From: Allofournierella massiliensis
Lineage (GTDB): Bacteria; Bacillota; Clostridia; Oscillospirales; Ruminococcaceae
Direction of reading: 5' to 3'
Length of the DNA: 64,000 nucleotides
Assembly: GCF_021531255.1 (NCBI RefSeq)
Contig: NZ_JAFBIO010000003.1
Location: 1-64,000, forward strand
In this document: piece by piece, positions 15,489-24,036 of the stretch
How positions within the stretch are numbered: the first letter of the stretch is position 1
Layout: the number at the start of each line of letters is the position of its first letter
The notes under the pieces: generated by a model
What the model saw: the letters and a program-made list of their open reading frames with translations, nothing else
What the model was told of the DNA's origin: nothing
Databases searched by the model: none
Translations under genes and position numbers: made by a program

Positions 15489-16256
15489 ATGGAATATAGT
15501 AAGGAAGATTTAATGGAAGCAAAAAAGCAAATTTGGGGAGTGGGAGAGAACATGGGAACAGAGGAAAGTAAAAAAATCTGGGAGGAGAACGCACAATTTT
15601 GGGATAATGCAATGGGTGACGAATCTAATGAATTTCACAGAGAGGTAGTGCGTCCCAAAGTAACGGAACTTCTATCTCCTAATCCTGCGGATTACATTTT
15701 GGATATTGCGTGTGGCAATGGAAATTATTCTTCGTATCTTGCACAAAGAGGCGCTTCGGTTGTCGCTTTTGATTACAGCAAAAAAATGATAGAATTGGCT
15801 AAAAGACGGCAATCACAATATGCAAAACAAATTGAATTTTGTGTGGCGGATGCGACCGATAGAAAAAGTATATTAGAATTAAAAAGAAATCGAGCCTTTA
15901 CGAAAGCAGTTTCTAATATGGCAATTATGGATATTACGGATATTGAACCACTTCTTATGGCTGTTTATGAACTGTTGCAGGAAAGCGGAATTTTTGTCTT
16001 TGCAACGCAACACCCTTGTTTTGTCACGTTGACTGAAAAATATATGACACCGCACAGTTACTATGATATAGCGATTGAAGGGCAACCGAAAGAGCAGATT
16101 TATTATCATCGTTCCATACAAGATATTTTTAACCTTTGTTTTAGAGCTGGATTTGTCATTGATGGATTTTATGAAGAATGTTTTAAAACCAACAAAGAAA
16201 TTCCTATGGTAATGATAGTAAGGCTTAAGAAGGTAAAACGTGATAGCTTAAAATAA
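15489..16256 (+). CDS. SAM-dependent methyltransferase with a hybrid N-terminus
   Basis: 255 residues from ATG 15489 (GGAGGG upstream); an internal ATG at 15552, also with a GGGAGAG site, is the natural start of the methyltransferase. The class-I Rossmann motif LDIACGNGNYSSYLA and the acidic VVAFDYSKKMIELA strand are present, then CVADAT and HPCF near the C-terminal part. The substrate is unknown. The first 15 or so residues (MEYSKEDLMEAKKQI) instead match the start of a small element-borne protein whose relative is encoded at 22104-21904. The gene is AT-rich compared with the element backbone, suggesting separate acquisition next to tet(W). Bases 16257-16427 after it hold no gene. Confidence 0.8.
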   Translation: MEYSKEDLMEAKKQIWGVGENMGTEESKKIWEENAQFWDNAMGDESNEFHREVVRPKVTELLSPNPADYILDIACGNGNYSSYLAQRGASVVAFDYSKKMIELAKRRQSQYAKQIEFCVADATDRKSILELKRNRAFTKAVSNMAIMDITDIEPLLMAVYELLQESGIFVFATQHPCFVTLTEKYMTPHSYYDIAIEGQPKEQIYYHRSIQDIFNLCFRAGFVIDGFYEECFKTNKEIPMVMIVRLKKVKRDSLK

Positions 16257-16427
16257 ATTCAAGTTTGTCGGGTAAATAGCAAACCCAGCCGAGCCAGTCA
16301 ACGGTCAAGATGAACGGCGCATATGCGCAGCCGTTGACAGCCCCGCCCGCCTTTGCTGGTAGGCAATCAAGGGGCGACAGCAAGAAGTGCCACCGCCCCG
16401 CACTATTATTCAGAAAGGGGAATTTCC

Positions 16428-16850
16428 ATGACCGACCAGATAGCCTATCAAGAATATATCCAGCGCAGGTACAACGCCTTTTGCAAGACTGTTATCCGCT
16501 GTGCCGCCTTGGACAAGATTTTGAAGCTTAAACGGCAATGGGAACGGCAAGTTTCCCTTGACTATCTGATGAACGAGAAGTTTGTCCAGTTTGCCGCGTC
16601 GGAGCCGGACGAGGAATACCCATTTACCGTCTGCGGTCAGACCGTCCTGCTCTGCAACGCCGCCCTTGCCGACGCGATCTCTGTTTTGCCGGAGCAGACG
16701 CGGGAAGAAATCCTGCGCTATTACTTTCTGCGCCAGCCGCAGCGCGTGATCGGCGCGTGTATTGGCCGGTCACGCAGCACAGCGGGGCGGCATATCCAGC
16801 TTGCCTTGCAGCGGCTACGCGAAGAAATGGGGGTGAGCCGGTATGAGTAG
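16428..16850 (+). CDS. Sigma-70-like factor of mobile elements
   Basis: 140 residues, ATG at 16428 after AGAAAGGGG. The N-terminal half has a conserved KTVIRCAALDKILKLKRQWERQVSLDYL segment typical of small sigma-like proteins carried by Clostridia integrative elements. The C-terminal half is region 4-like: LPEQTREEILRYYFLRQPQRVIGACIGRSRSTAGRHIQLALQRLREEM, a helix-turn-helix with Arg-rich recognition. It probably controls element genes. Its last 8 bases overlap the next ORF. Confidence 0.78.
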   Translation: MTDQIAYQEYIQRRYNAFCKTVIRCAALDKILKLKRQWERQVSLDYLMNEKFVQFAASEPDEEYPFTVCGQTVLLCNAALADAISVLPEQTREEILRYYFLRQPQRVIGACIGRSRSTAGRHIQLALQRLREEMGVSRYE

Positions 16851-17055
16851 ACTTCTCCCCTATGAAACAATCCTCAAAGCCCGTGAGGGCGACCCAGAAG
16901 CCGTGAACGCTGTCCTGCTCCACTACGCCGGATATATCCGCTATTTCTCAAAAGTGAACGGGCAGGTCAACGCCGAGGTGGAGGACTATGTAAAGCAGCG
17001 GTTAATTGACTGTCAATTCAAGTTCCGGCTTGACGAACCACCGGACAAGTCATAA
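16843..17055 (+). CDS. Helix-turn-helix conjugative-transposon-like protein
   Basis: 70 residues beginning MSRLLPYETILKAREGDPEAV, with the LLHYAGYIRYFS and KQRLIDCQFKFR segments. This is the small HTH family that sits directly after the sigma-like factor in Tn916-related and mobilizable elements. The RPYETILKAxEGDxEAI start resembles sigma region 2. It overlaps the preceding gene, so the two are co-translated and likely work together in element regulation. Confidence 0.82.
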   Translation: MSRLLPYETILKAREGDPEAVNAVLLHYAGYIRYFSKVNGQVNAEVEDYVKQRLIDCQFKFRLDEPPDKS

Positions 17056-17090
17056 AAACTGAATACCAGCCGCCACCGACGCGGCCAGCG

Positions 17091-17129
17091 AAAGCAGTAA
17101 GTCTTGAAAAAGATTTACTGCTTTTTTTG
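17091..17129 (+). terminator. Terminator after the element regulatory pair
   Basis: AAAGCAGTAA pairs with TTACTGCTTT around a 14-nt loop, followed by TTTTT. It separates the regulatory pair from the mobilization genes. Confidence 0.8.
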
Positions 17130-17479
17130 TTGTCCGGCTCCGCTCCCGGCCATTTTGCCCCCTGCCGGTTGTAGTAGTAAGCGAGGAGGGAATTTTTCTG
17201 CCCTGGTGTTTGGCATTTGGAGCATTTACCCGTAGTAGAGGGCAAAGAGAAAGGATTTCTCCAACACCGGGTAGAAACCACTGCGTCCGGTGTCATTTTA
17301 GCGAAAGCGGGCAGGAATGCCCTTTACAGGATTAGTAGTAGCAGAAAAAGAGAAACAAACTTTTGTGGTTGCAGTTTTCCAAAAAAGTGGCGGACGGAAG
17401 TGAGAGAAAGTTTGCAGTCACGGAGAGCAAGTTTCTACCACGGTGCCAAAATCCGCAATTCTGCAGTTTTGCCCCTCGC

Positions 17480-17536
17480 GGGAAACTTGTTGGGGAGTGC
17501 CTTCCCCAAACCCTGCTCATGCGCCCTTACGGGCGA
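17480..17536 (+). other. Candidate origin of transfer (oriT) region
   Basis: Within the 497-base gap before mobC lie a perfect 7-bp hairpin TTGGGGA/TCCCCAA (17490-17496 with 17503-17509), the sequence CCCTGCTCATGCGCCC, and a second hairpin CGCCC/GGGCG (17522-17535), just upstream of mobC and the relaxase. Inverted repeats immediately before mobC are where nick sites of this relaxase class usually lie. The rest of 17130-17480 shows no gene that I can support. The exact nick site cannot be told by eye. Confidence 0.5.
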
Positions 17537-17552
17537 GAAAGGAGGTCACACC

Positions 17553-17951
17553 ATGCGAAAGAAATACAACACGCCCCACCGCAGCCGCGTTGTGAAAACC
17601 CGGCTGTCCGAAGATGAGTATGCCGACTTCACAGCGCGGCTTGCGCCCTATGGTATCAGCCAGTCCGAATTTCTCCGGCAGGCGATACGGCGGGCGACCA
17701 TACGCCCGGTTGTCCATGTGTCGTCGGTCAATGACGAGTTGCTTTCCGCTGTCGGGAAGCTGACAGCCGAGTACGGCAGGATCGGCGGCAACCTCAATCA
17801 GATTGCCCGGTATCTGAACGAATACGGCGTACCCTACAACACCCTTTCCGGCGAGGTACGCGCCGCCATATCCGACCTTGCCGTCCTCAAGTATGAAGTC
17901 CTCAAGAAAGTAGGTGACGCGGTTGGCAACACTCAAGCATATCAACTCTAA
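17553..17951 (+). CDS. mobC: MobC-type relaxosome accessory protein
   Basis: 132 residues, ATG at 17553 after AAAGGAGG. The N-terminus is a ribbon-helix-helix-like DNA-binding part (VVKTRLSEDEYADFTARLAPYGISQSEFLRQAIRR). The C-terminus carries the MobC hallmark IGGNLNQIARYLNEYG followed by a helix. MobC binds oriT and opens the nick region for the relaxase. It overlaps the relaxase start by 38 bases in another frame, an arrangement typical of these elements. Confidence 0.9.
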   Translation: MRKKYNTPHRSRVVKTRLSEDEYADFTARLAPYGISQSEFLRQAIRRATIRPVVHVSSVNDELLSAVGKLTAEYGRIGGNLNQIARYLNEYGVPYNTLSGEVRAAISDLAVLKYEVLKKVGDAVGNTQAYQL

Positions 17952-19548
17952 AAACGCCGACTACGGAGCCGCCGAGCAATATCTTCTCTTTGAGCATGAC
18001 GAGTTTACCATGAAGCCCGTCCTTGATGAAACCGGCAGGCTTATCCCCCGCGAGGACTACCGGCTGTCCACGCTGAACTGCGACGGGGAGGATTTTGCCG
18101 TTGCGTGTATGCGGGCCAATCTCCGCTATCAGAAAAACCAGCGGCGGGAAGATGTGAAAAGCCACCACTACATCATCAGCTTTGACCCGCGGGACGGGCC
18201 GGACAACGGCCTGACCGTAGACCGGGCGCAGGCGTTGGGGGAACAATTCTGTAAAGAGCATTTTCCCGGCCACCAGGCCCTTGTCTGCACCCACCCGGAC
18301 GGGCATAACCACAGCGGCAACATTCATGTGCATATCGTCATAAACAGCCTGCGGATTGAGGAAGTGCCGTTCCTGCCCTACATGGACAGGCCGGCCGATA
18401 CGAAAGTCGGCTGCAAGCACCGATGTACCGACGCTGCCCTGCGCTACTTCAAATCCGAAGTCATGGAGATGTGCCACCGGGAGGGGCTTTATCAAATCGA
18501 CCTCTTGAACGGCAGCAAGAACCGCGTCACCGACCGGGAGTATTGGGCGCAGAAAAAGGGACAGGCCGCGCTGGACAAGCAGAACGCCCCCATGATTGCC
18601 GATAGTATCACGCCCCGGCAGACCAAGTTTGAAACGAACAAGGAGAAGCTGCGGCAGACCCTACGGAAAGCCCTTGCCACCGCCGCCAGCTTTGACGAGT
18701 TTTCCTCTCTGTTGCTGCAGGAGGGTGTGACCGTCAAGGAGAGCCGGGGGCGGCTTTCCTACCTCACGCCGGACAGGACAAAGCCAATTACCGCCCGGAA
18801 GCTGGGCGACGATTTTGACCGCGCCGCTGTCTTTGCCGTTTTAGAGCAAAACGCCGCCAGAGCAGCCGAAGCGCCAGCCAGATCCCCCGATCCCCCACGC
18901 ACCATAAAAGACCGCTTGCAGGTTGCCAGAGCCGAGATAGCCGCCCCGAAACAGGACGGAGTGCAGCGGCTTGTGGACATTGAGCAGAAAATGGCCGAGG
19001 GCAAAGGCCGGGGCTATGAACGCTGGGCGAAGATACACAATCTGAAGCAGGCCGCCAAAACGCTGTCCGTCTACCAGCAATACGGCTTTACTTCCCCGGA
19101 GCAGTTAGAAGCCGCCGTTGACACCGCCTATCAGAAAATGCGCCAGACCAGCGGCGAACTGAAAGCACTGGAAACGAAGCTGCAAGGGAAAAAGAAGTTG
19201 CAGCGGCAGGTGTTGGCCTACGCCCAGACCAAGGCCGCCCGCGACGGGCTGCGGGCACAGAAATCCGAGAAAGCCCGCGCCGCATACCGGCAGGCCCATG
19301 AGAGCGATTTTATCATAGCCGACGCAGCAGCCCGGTATTTCAAGGCGCATGGCATTACCAAGCTGCCCGCCCGGAAAGCGTTGCAGGCCGAGATCGAGCA
19401 GCTTATCTCCGAGAAAGACGGCCTGTATAACACCTATCACGAACAGAAACAGCGGTTCAAGGAGTTGCAGACCGTCAAGCGGAACATCGACCAGATTTTG
19501 CGCCGGGACGAGCCGCACCGCAGAAAGGAGCAGAGCCATGAGCGATAA
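17914..19548 (+). CDS. Relaxase/mobilization nuclease (MobP type)
   Basis: 544 residues from GTG 17914, the usual short-overlap start (MTRLATLKHINSKNADYGAAEQYL). The N-terminal nuclease domain contains the conserved YIISFDPRD strand and the metal-binding histidines in HPDGHNHSGNIHVHIVINS (about residues 128-146); catalytic Tyr candidates lie near the N-terminus. The C-terminal half is a long charged helical region rich in Lys, Gln and Ala. It nicks oriT and pilots the strand to a helper conjugation channel. It is complete, unlike the relaxase fragment at 2094-3044, which belongs to a different relaxase branch. Confidence 0.92.
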   Translation: MTRLATLKHINSKNADYGAAEQYLLFEHDEFTMKPVLDETGRLIPREDYRLSTLNCDGEDFAVACMRANLRYQKNQRREDVKSHHYIISFDPRDGPDNGLTVDRAQALGEQFCKEHFPGHQALVCTHPDGHNHSGNIHVHIVINSLRIEEVPFLPYMDRPADTKVGCKHRCTDAALRYFKSEVMEMCHREGLYQIDLLNGSKNRVTDREYWAQKKGQAALDKQNAPMIADSITPRQTKFETNKEKLRQTLRKALATAASFDEFSSLLLQEGVTVKESRGRLSYLTPDRTKPITARKLGDDFDRAAVFAVLEQNAARAAEAPARSPDPPRTIKDRLQVARAEIAAPKQDGVQRLVDIEQKMAEGKGRGYERWAKIHNLKQAAKTLSVYQQYGFTSPEQLEAAVDTAYQKMRQTSGELKALETKLQGKKKLQRQVLAYAQTKAARDGLRAQKSEKARAAYRQAHESDFIIADAAARYFKAHGITKLPARKALQAEIEQLISEKDGLYNTYHEQKQRFKELQTVKRNIDQILRRDEPHRRKEQSHER

Positions 19549-19924
19549 CCTGCCCCACATGGACTACCGCCAGCACCGGCGGGCGCGGCGGCTGGTACAT
19601 GAGTGCTGTAACTACGATGAGGGGAACTGCCTGCTATTGGACGACGGGGAGCCTTGCGTGTGCGTCCAGAGCATTTCCTTTTCCCTCATGTGCCACTGGT
19701 TCCGTGTGGCTGTCCTGCCCCTTGACGGGGAGCTGGCCGCAGCCCTCTTGTGCCGGGGAAGCCGGAAACGGTGTGCCGTCTGCGGGGCGGCCTTTGTCCC
19801 CAAATCCAACCGGGGAAAATACTGCCCCGACTGCGCCGGGCGCATGAAGAAAATCAAAGCCGCCGAGAGAAAGCGGAAACAAAGGCAGAGATGTCACGCT
19901 TTAGAGCCTTTCAAACCCGCATAA
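19538..19924 (+). CDS. Cysteine-rich element protein of unknown function
   Basis: 128 residues, ATG at 19538 with AAAGGAG upstream, overlapping the relaxase stop. Features are HECCNYDEGNCLLLDDGEPCVCVQ and a zinc-ribbon CAVCGAAFVPKSNRGKYCPDCAGRMKKIKAAERKRKQR with a basic tail. Cysteine-rich proteins with this layout recur after relaxase genes in Clostridia mobilizable elements. The paired CxxC motifs and basic tail suggest nucleic-acid or relaxosome binding, but no function is established. Confidence 0.75.
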   Translation: MSDNLPHMDYRQHRRARRLVHECCNYDEGNCLLLDDGEPCVCVQSISFSLMCHWFRVAVLPLDGELAAALLCRGSRKRCAVCGAAFVPKSNRGKYCPDCAGRMKKIKAAERKRKQRQRCHALEPFKPA

Positions 19925-19996
19925 ATCAAGGCTTTTTTCGTGGGTGTCAAAGGGTACGCGATACATTTATCCTTTTCCCCCGGAAACGGCGTTTTA

Positions 19997-20791
19997 ATGC
20001 GTGACAATACGCCAAAATCAACCCGAACACAGGGAGGTGATCCTATCGCTGATTATATCAGGGCAGACACGCGGCTGCCCGCCTATCTGCCGTATCCCCG
20101 TTTCCTGCTGAAAATGGAGATTTCACAGACCGCCAAGCTGCTGTATTCGCTGCTGTTAGACCGTTCCACCCTCTCCCAGAAAAACAAGTGGCTGGACGAC
20201 GAGGGCAGGATTTATATTATCTATCCCATCGCGGAGATAGCAGAAATACTGGATAAAGGCAGCACCACCATCAAGGGGGCGCTTAATGAACTGGACACGG
20301 CGGGGCTGTTGGAACGGGAACGGGGCGGCTTCTCCGCACCGAACCGGCTTTATGTCAAAGTACCGCCAGTGCCACAGGTACAGTTTTCAGACCAACTGAT
20401 GGCCGGAAGTCCGCCCCTCATAGAGCCGGAAAACCGTCCTACTGATGGTCAGAAAACCGACCTTATGATGGTCGGAAAACCGTCCCCTAACCAAACTACT
20501 ATAAACAACCTTACAGAGAGCCAAACAAAGGGAGTGAGTGGGGGGCCGTCCGCGCCCTATGGCCGATATGGAAATATTTTTCTGTCACAGACCGAATACG
20601 ACGAGTTGCAGGCAGAGTACCCTGACAGGCTGGAACGGTTCATCGAGGAAATGAGCCGCTACCTTGCCGCCAACGGGAAAAGCTACCAGAACTATGCCGC
20701 CGCCCTGCGGATATGGGCGGGGAACGACAAAAAGGAAGCCCCTAAAAAGGGCATACCAGACTACTCATGCAAGGAGGGCGAGAGTTTATGA
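19997..20791 (+). CDS. Replication initiator protein A (RepA_N-like)
   Basis: 264 residues from ATG 19997; the frame extends upstream to a GTG at 19940, but homology starts at IADYIRADTRLPAYLPYPRFLL. The core RepA_N winged-helix motif is seen in MEISQTAKLLYSLLLDRSTLSQKNKWLDDEGRIYIIYPI and KGSTTIKGALNELDTAGLLERER. A Pro/Asn-rich linker and a small C-terminal domain (IFLSQTEYDELQAEYPDRLERFIEEMSRYLAANG) follow. It would start theta-type replication of the excised circle. It overlaps the DnaC-like gene by 4 bases. Confidence 0.85.
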   Translation: MRDNTPKSTRTQGGDPIADYIRADTRLPAYLPYPRFLLKMEISQTAKLLYSLLLDRSTLSQKNKWLDDEGRIYIIYPIAEIAEILDKGSTTIKGALNELDTAGLLERERGGFSAPNRLYVKVPPVPQVQFSDQLMAGSPPLIEPENRPTDGQKTDLMMVGKPSPNQTTINNLTESQTKGVSGGPSAPYGRYGNIFLSQTEYDELQAEYPDRLERFIEEMSRYLAANGKSYQNYAAALRIWAGNDKKEAPKKGIPDYSCKEGESL

Positions 20792-21630
20792 AGAATGAAA
20801 TCAACGCGGTTTTGGAGAATATGACGACCACCATCCCGGAGCCGGAGGACTACACCGGCGAGGACGGTTTACTGTACTGCGGCAAGTGCCGCAAGCCGAA
20901 AGAAGCCTATTTTGCGCCGGATAAGGCCGCTATCTTCGGGCGCGACCGCCACCCGGCAGAGTGCGACTGCCAGAGAACCGCCCGCGAGGAACGGGAAGCC
21001 GCCGAAAAGCGGCGCAGACACCTTGACACCGTGGAAGAACTGAAACGCCGGGGCTTTACCGACCCCACCATGCGGGACTGGACTTTCGAGAACGACAACG
21101 GCAGGAACCCGCAGACCGGGCTTGCCCGCCGGTATGTGGAGCATTGGGAAGATATGCGGACAGACAATATCGGCTGCCTGTTCTGGGGCGGCGTAGGCAC
21201 CGGCAAAAGCTACCTTGCAGGCTGTATCGCAAACGCCCTCATGGAGAAAGAAATCCCCGTCCGCATGACGAACTTTGCTCTTATCCTCAATGACCTTGCC
21301 GCCAGCTTTGAGGGGCGCAACGAGTACATTTCCCGCCTTTGTCGTTATCCGCTGCTGATCCTTGACGACTTCGGCATGGAACGCGGGACGGAATACGGGC
21401 TGGAACAGGTGTTCAATGTGATTGACAGCCGTTACCGCAGCGGCAAGCCGCTGATCGTCACGACCAACCTTACGCTGGACGACCTGCACAACCCGGAGGA
21501 CACCGCCCATTCCCGGATTTATGACCGCCTGCTTTCCATGTGCGTCCCGGTACGCTTTACCGGCGACAACTTCCGGCAGGAAACCGCCAAGCGGAAAATG
21601 GAGAGCATGAAGAAACTGATTACCGACTGA
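20788..21630 (+). CDS. DnaC/IstB-like ATPase (helicase loader)
   Basis: 280 residues, ATG at 20788 after AAGGAGGGCG. The N-terminus has a zinc-knuckle-like CGKCRKPKEA...CDC. The AAA+ core has Walker A GGVGTGKSYLAG (about residues 134-145), Walker B LLILDDFGMER, sensor-1 IVTTNLT and an Arg finger region HSRIYDRLLSMC. It loads the replicative helicase at the element origin together with the upstream Rep. Translation is coupled to Rep by overlap. Confidence 0.9.
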   Translation: MKNEINAVLENMTTTIPEPEDYTGEDGLLYCGKCRKPKEAYFAPDKAAIFGRDRHPAECDCQRTAREEREAAEKRRRHLDTVEELKRRGFTDPTMRDWTFENDNGRNPQTGLARRYVEHWEDMRTDNIGCLFWGGVGTGKSYLAGCIANALMEKEIPVRMTNFALILNDLAASFEGRNEYISRLCRYPLLILDDFGMERGTEYGLEQVFNVIDSRYRSGKPLIVTTNLTLDDLHNPEDTAHSRIYDRLLSMCVPVRFTGDNFRQETAKRKMESMKKLITD

Positions 21631-21644
21631 AAGGAGTATTGCCT

Positions 21645-21839
21645 ATGGCAGATAACAAGCAGCACGACACCCGCACCACCCGCCGCCCTGACTGTGTGAC
21701 GGAAATCCGCATGGGCAATTCCGTCCTTGTCGTGTCCGGCTATTTCAAGAAAGACACCACAACCACAGCCGCCGACAAAATGGCGCGGGTACTGGAAGCG
21801 GAAGCCGCTGCTACACAGGAGCCGACTTATCCGGCGTGA
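21645..21839 (+). CDS. TnpW-type transposon-encoded protein
   Basis: 64 residues, ATG at 21645 after GAAAGGAG. It matches the small TnpW family of Tn4451-like elements: RRPDCVTEIRMGNSVLVVSGYFKKD followed by TAADKMARVLEAE. The role is unknown. It ends the forward mobilization-replication operon. Bases 21840-21903 contain a short GC-rich inverted segment (GCATGGAAAAGCGGCCATGC). Confidence 0.85.
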   Translation: MADNKQHDTRTTRRPDCVTEIRMGNSVLVVSGYFKKDTTTTAADKMARVLEAEAAATQEPTYPA

Positions 21840-21903
21840 ACCGGGGCATGGAAAAGCGGCCATGCCAGGGAGCATGACCGCTGGAACGAAAATCGGAAGT
21901 GCT

Positions 21904-22104
21904 TTAGCAATTCTTAATCTCATTCTCTATAAAATAATTTGCAATTTCAAAGGCTTTTATTCTTCTCTTTGCCAATGTGATTTGTGATTTATAACGCTCG
22001 GAATTATCCTTTGATTCAAATGTTTTTACTGTTTCTCTTAGCTTGTGCAGAGTTGAATCAATTTGCCTTTTGGCCGCGGTTAATTCATCTATTGTATACT
22101 TCAT
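21904..22104 (-). CDS. Small element protein (MKYTIDELTAAKRQID family)
   Basis: 66 residues on the reverse strand; the start at 22104 is set by a good TAAAGGAG site, and longer upstream frames lack one. The sequence is a single helical hairpin: a basic amphipathic helix (AAKRQIDSTLHKLRETVKTFES) and a second helix (YKSQITLAKRRIKAFEIANYFIE). It recurs in Clostridia integrative elements with no assigned role. Its N-terminus resembles the foreign first 15 residues of the methyltransferase at 15489. The adjoining 22105-22260 is AT-rich and holds its promoter. Confidence 0.7.
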   Translation of the reverse strand: MKYTIDELTAAKRQIDSTLHKLRETVKTFESKDNSERYKSQITLAKRRIKAFEIANYFIENEIKNC

Positions 22105-22254
22105 GTTTTCTCCTTTAACTTCTGATTTTTTTGTTAAATCAGAGTATACCACGGAGTTATGAACTTTTCTACTGCAAATATGGGACGACAACCCATACCA
22201 TAAAAATCGGAAAATTGAAAAGCTGTAAAGAAGCAAATTTAACGCTTTTGCCGC

Positions 22255-22296
22255 TGTACAGCCCCCGCCGTTCCGTGGTACAATGAAACCACGGAA
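22255..22296 (+). promoter_or_regulatory. Recombinase promoter with operator-like dyad over the -10
   Basis: TGTACA at 22255-22260, an 18-bp spacer, and TACAAT at 22279-22284. The -10 is framed by a perfect 8-bp inverted repeat, TTCCGTGG (22271-22278) and CCACGGAA (22289-22296). Such placement would let a bound protein block the recombinase promoter. Confidence 0.6.
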
Positions 22297-22329
22297 TAGT
22301 GGGGCTGGCTGTCGGAAACGGAGGATTTT

Positions 22330-23946
22330 ATGTTAAGACAAGCCACCCAAAACCTCATTACCGCCCTTTATCCGAGATTGTCCCACGAGGATGAATTGCA
22401 AGGCGAGAGTAATTCCATATCGAACCAAAAAAGGATACTCGAAACCTACGCAAAACAGAACGGCTTTACCAATCTGCGCTGGTACACCGACGACGGTTTT
22501 TCCGGCGCGAACTTCCAGCGGCCCGGATTTCAAGCCATGCTTGCGGACATTGAAGCCGGGAAAGTGGGTACGGTCATCGTCAAGGACATGAGCCGGTTAG
22601 GGCGAAACTACTTGCAGGTAGGGTTTTACACGGAAATGCTGTTCCCTCAAAAGGGTGTGCGTTTTATCGCTGTCAACGATAATGTGGACAGTGCCAGCGA
22701 GGGCATGGACAACGATTTTACCCCGCTGCGAAATCTGTTCAATGAATGGCTGGTGAGAGATACGAGCAAGAAAATCAAGGCAGTGAAAAAGTCAAAAGGC
22801 ATGAGCGGCAAGCCTGTTACCAGCAAGCCGGTTTACGGCTATGTGATGGACGAGGACGAGAATTTTATTATAGACGAGGAAGCCGCCCCGGTGGTGCAGC
22901 AGATTTACCAGCTTTGCCTTGCCGGGAACGGCCCGACCAAGATTGCCCGTATGCTGACGGAGCAGCAAATCCCCACGCCGGGGACGCTGGAATATCAGCG
23001 GACAGGCAGCACCCGCCGTTATCACCCAGGCTATGAGTGCAAATGGGCGACCAACACCGTCGTTCATATCCTCGAAAACCGAGAGTACACCGGATGTCTG
23101 GTGAACTTCAAAACGGAAAAGCCTTCTTATAAGGTCAAGCACAGCATAGAGAACCCCGTCGAGAAGCAGGCCATTTTCGAGAACCACCATGAGCCGATCA
23201 TCGACAAGGAAACATGGGAACGGGTGCAGGAGTTACGCAAACAGCGCAAACGCCCGAACCGCTACGATGAAGTGGGGCTGTTCTCCGGGATTTTGTTCTG
23301 CGCCGACTGCGGCCATGTGCTGTATCAGCAGCGGTATCAGAACAAAGACCGCAAACAGGACTGCTACATCTGCGGCAGCTACAAGAAGCGCACCCGCAAC
23401 TGTACGGCGCACTTTATCCGCACCGATCTGTTGACCGCTGGTGTCCTGGCAAATCTCCGGCAAGTGACCGAATACGCAGCCAAGCATGAGAGCCGGTTTG
23501 TGAAACTACTTGTCCAGCAGAACGAGATCGGCGGCAAGCGAAAGACCGCCGCAGCCATCAAGCAGCTTGAACAGGCGCAGGAACGCATTTCTGAAATCAG
23601 CCGCATTATCAAGCGGCTGTATGAGGACAATGTAAACGGCAAAATCAGCGATGAGCGTTTCATGGAACTGTCGGCTGACTACGAAGCCGAGCAAGCGGAG
23701 CTGAAAAAGAGAGCCGCCGCCCTGCAAGCCGAACTGGACAAGTCACAGGCAGCTACCGTCAACGCCGAGAAATTTATGGGCATTGTCCGCAAGCACCTTG
23801 CCTTTGAAGAACTGACCCCCACTCTCTTGCGGGAAATGATCGAGAAAATTGTGGTGCATGAGTGCAGCTATGATGAGAACGGCACCCGCAGGCAGGACAT
23901 TGAGATTTATTACAGCTTTGTCGGCAAGATTGACTTGCCCGAATAA
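22330..23946 (+). CDS. Large serine recombinase (TnpX-like)
   Basis: 538 residues, ATG at 22330 after CGGAGGAT. The N-terminal resolvase-type catalytic domain has the nucleophile Ser within PRLSHEDELQGESNSISNQK, and VIVKDMSRLGRNYLQVG. A recombinase domain follows (YGYVMDEDENFIIDEEAAPVVQQIYQL), then a zinc-ribbon (CADCGHVLYQQ...CYICGSYKKRTRNC) and a long coiled-coil (KQLEQAQERISEISRIIKRLYEDN onward). It excises and integrates the element by exchange at a central dinucleotide. It lies at the right end, 67 bases from attR-side sequence, as is normal. The window's att structure fits its mechanism. Confidence 0.95.
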   Translation: MLRQATQNLITALYPRLSHEDELQGESNSISNQKRILETYAKQNGFTNLRWYTDDGFSGANFQRPGFQAMLADIEAGKVGTVIVKDMSRLGRNYLQVGFYTEMLFPQKGVRFIAVNDNVDSASEGMDNDFTPLRNLFNEWLVRDTSKKIKAVKKSKGMSGKPVTSKPVYGYVMDEDENFIIDEEAAPVVQQIYQLCLAGNGPTKIARMLTEQQIPTPGTLEYQRTGSTRRYHPGYECKWATNTVVHILENREYTGCLVNFKTEKPSYKVKHSIENPVEKQAIFENHHEPIIDKETWERVQELRKQRKRPNRYDEVGLFSGILFCADCGHVLYQQRYQNKDRKQDCYICGSYKKRTRNCTAHFIRTDLLTAGVLANLRQVTEYAAKHESRFVKLLVQQNEIGGKRKTAAAIKQLEQAQERISEISRIIKRLYEDNVNGKISDERFMELSADYEAEQAELKKRAAALQAELDKSQAATVNAEKFMGIVRKHLAFEELTPTLLREMIEKIVVHECSYDENGTRRQDIEIYYSFVGKIDLPE

Positions 23947-24012
23947 CCGCCCGACCTATCCGACACAATGGCCAAGTGTCGGATAGGAACGGCAAAATTT
24001 TTTGCACTTCTA

Positions 24013-24036
24013 TTGCTTCTTTATCACACATAAGCA
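24013..24036 (-). repeat. Right terminal inverted repeat / attR arm of the tet(W) element
   Basis: The reverse complement of 24013-24036 begins TGCTTATGTGTG and ends GAAGCAA, matching the left arm at 19 of 24 positions. The AA at 24037-24038 lies immediately outside. Between the recombinase stop and this arm lies a GTCGGATAG pair (GCCCGACCTATCCGACA/TGTCGGATAGG) that may form a terminator-like hairpin. Confidence 0.75.
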
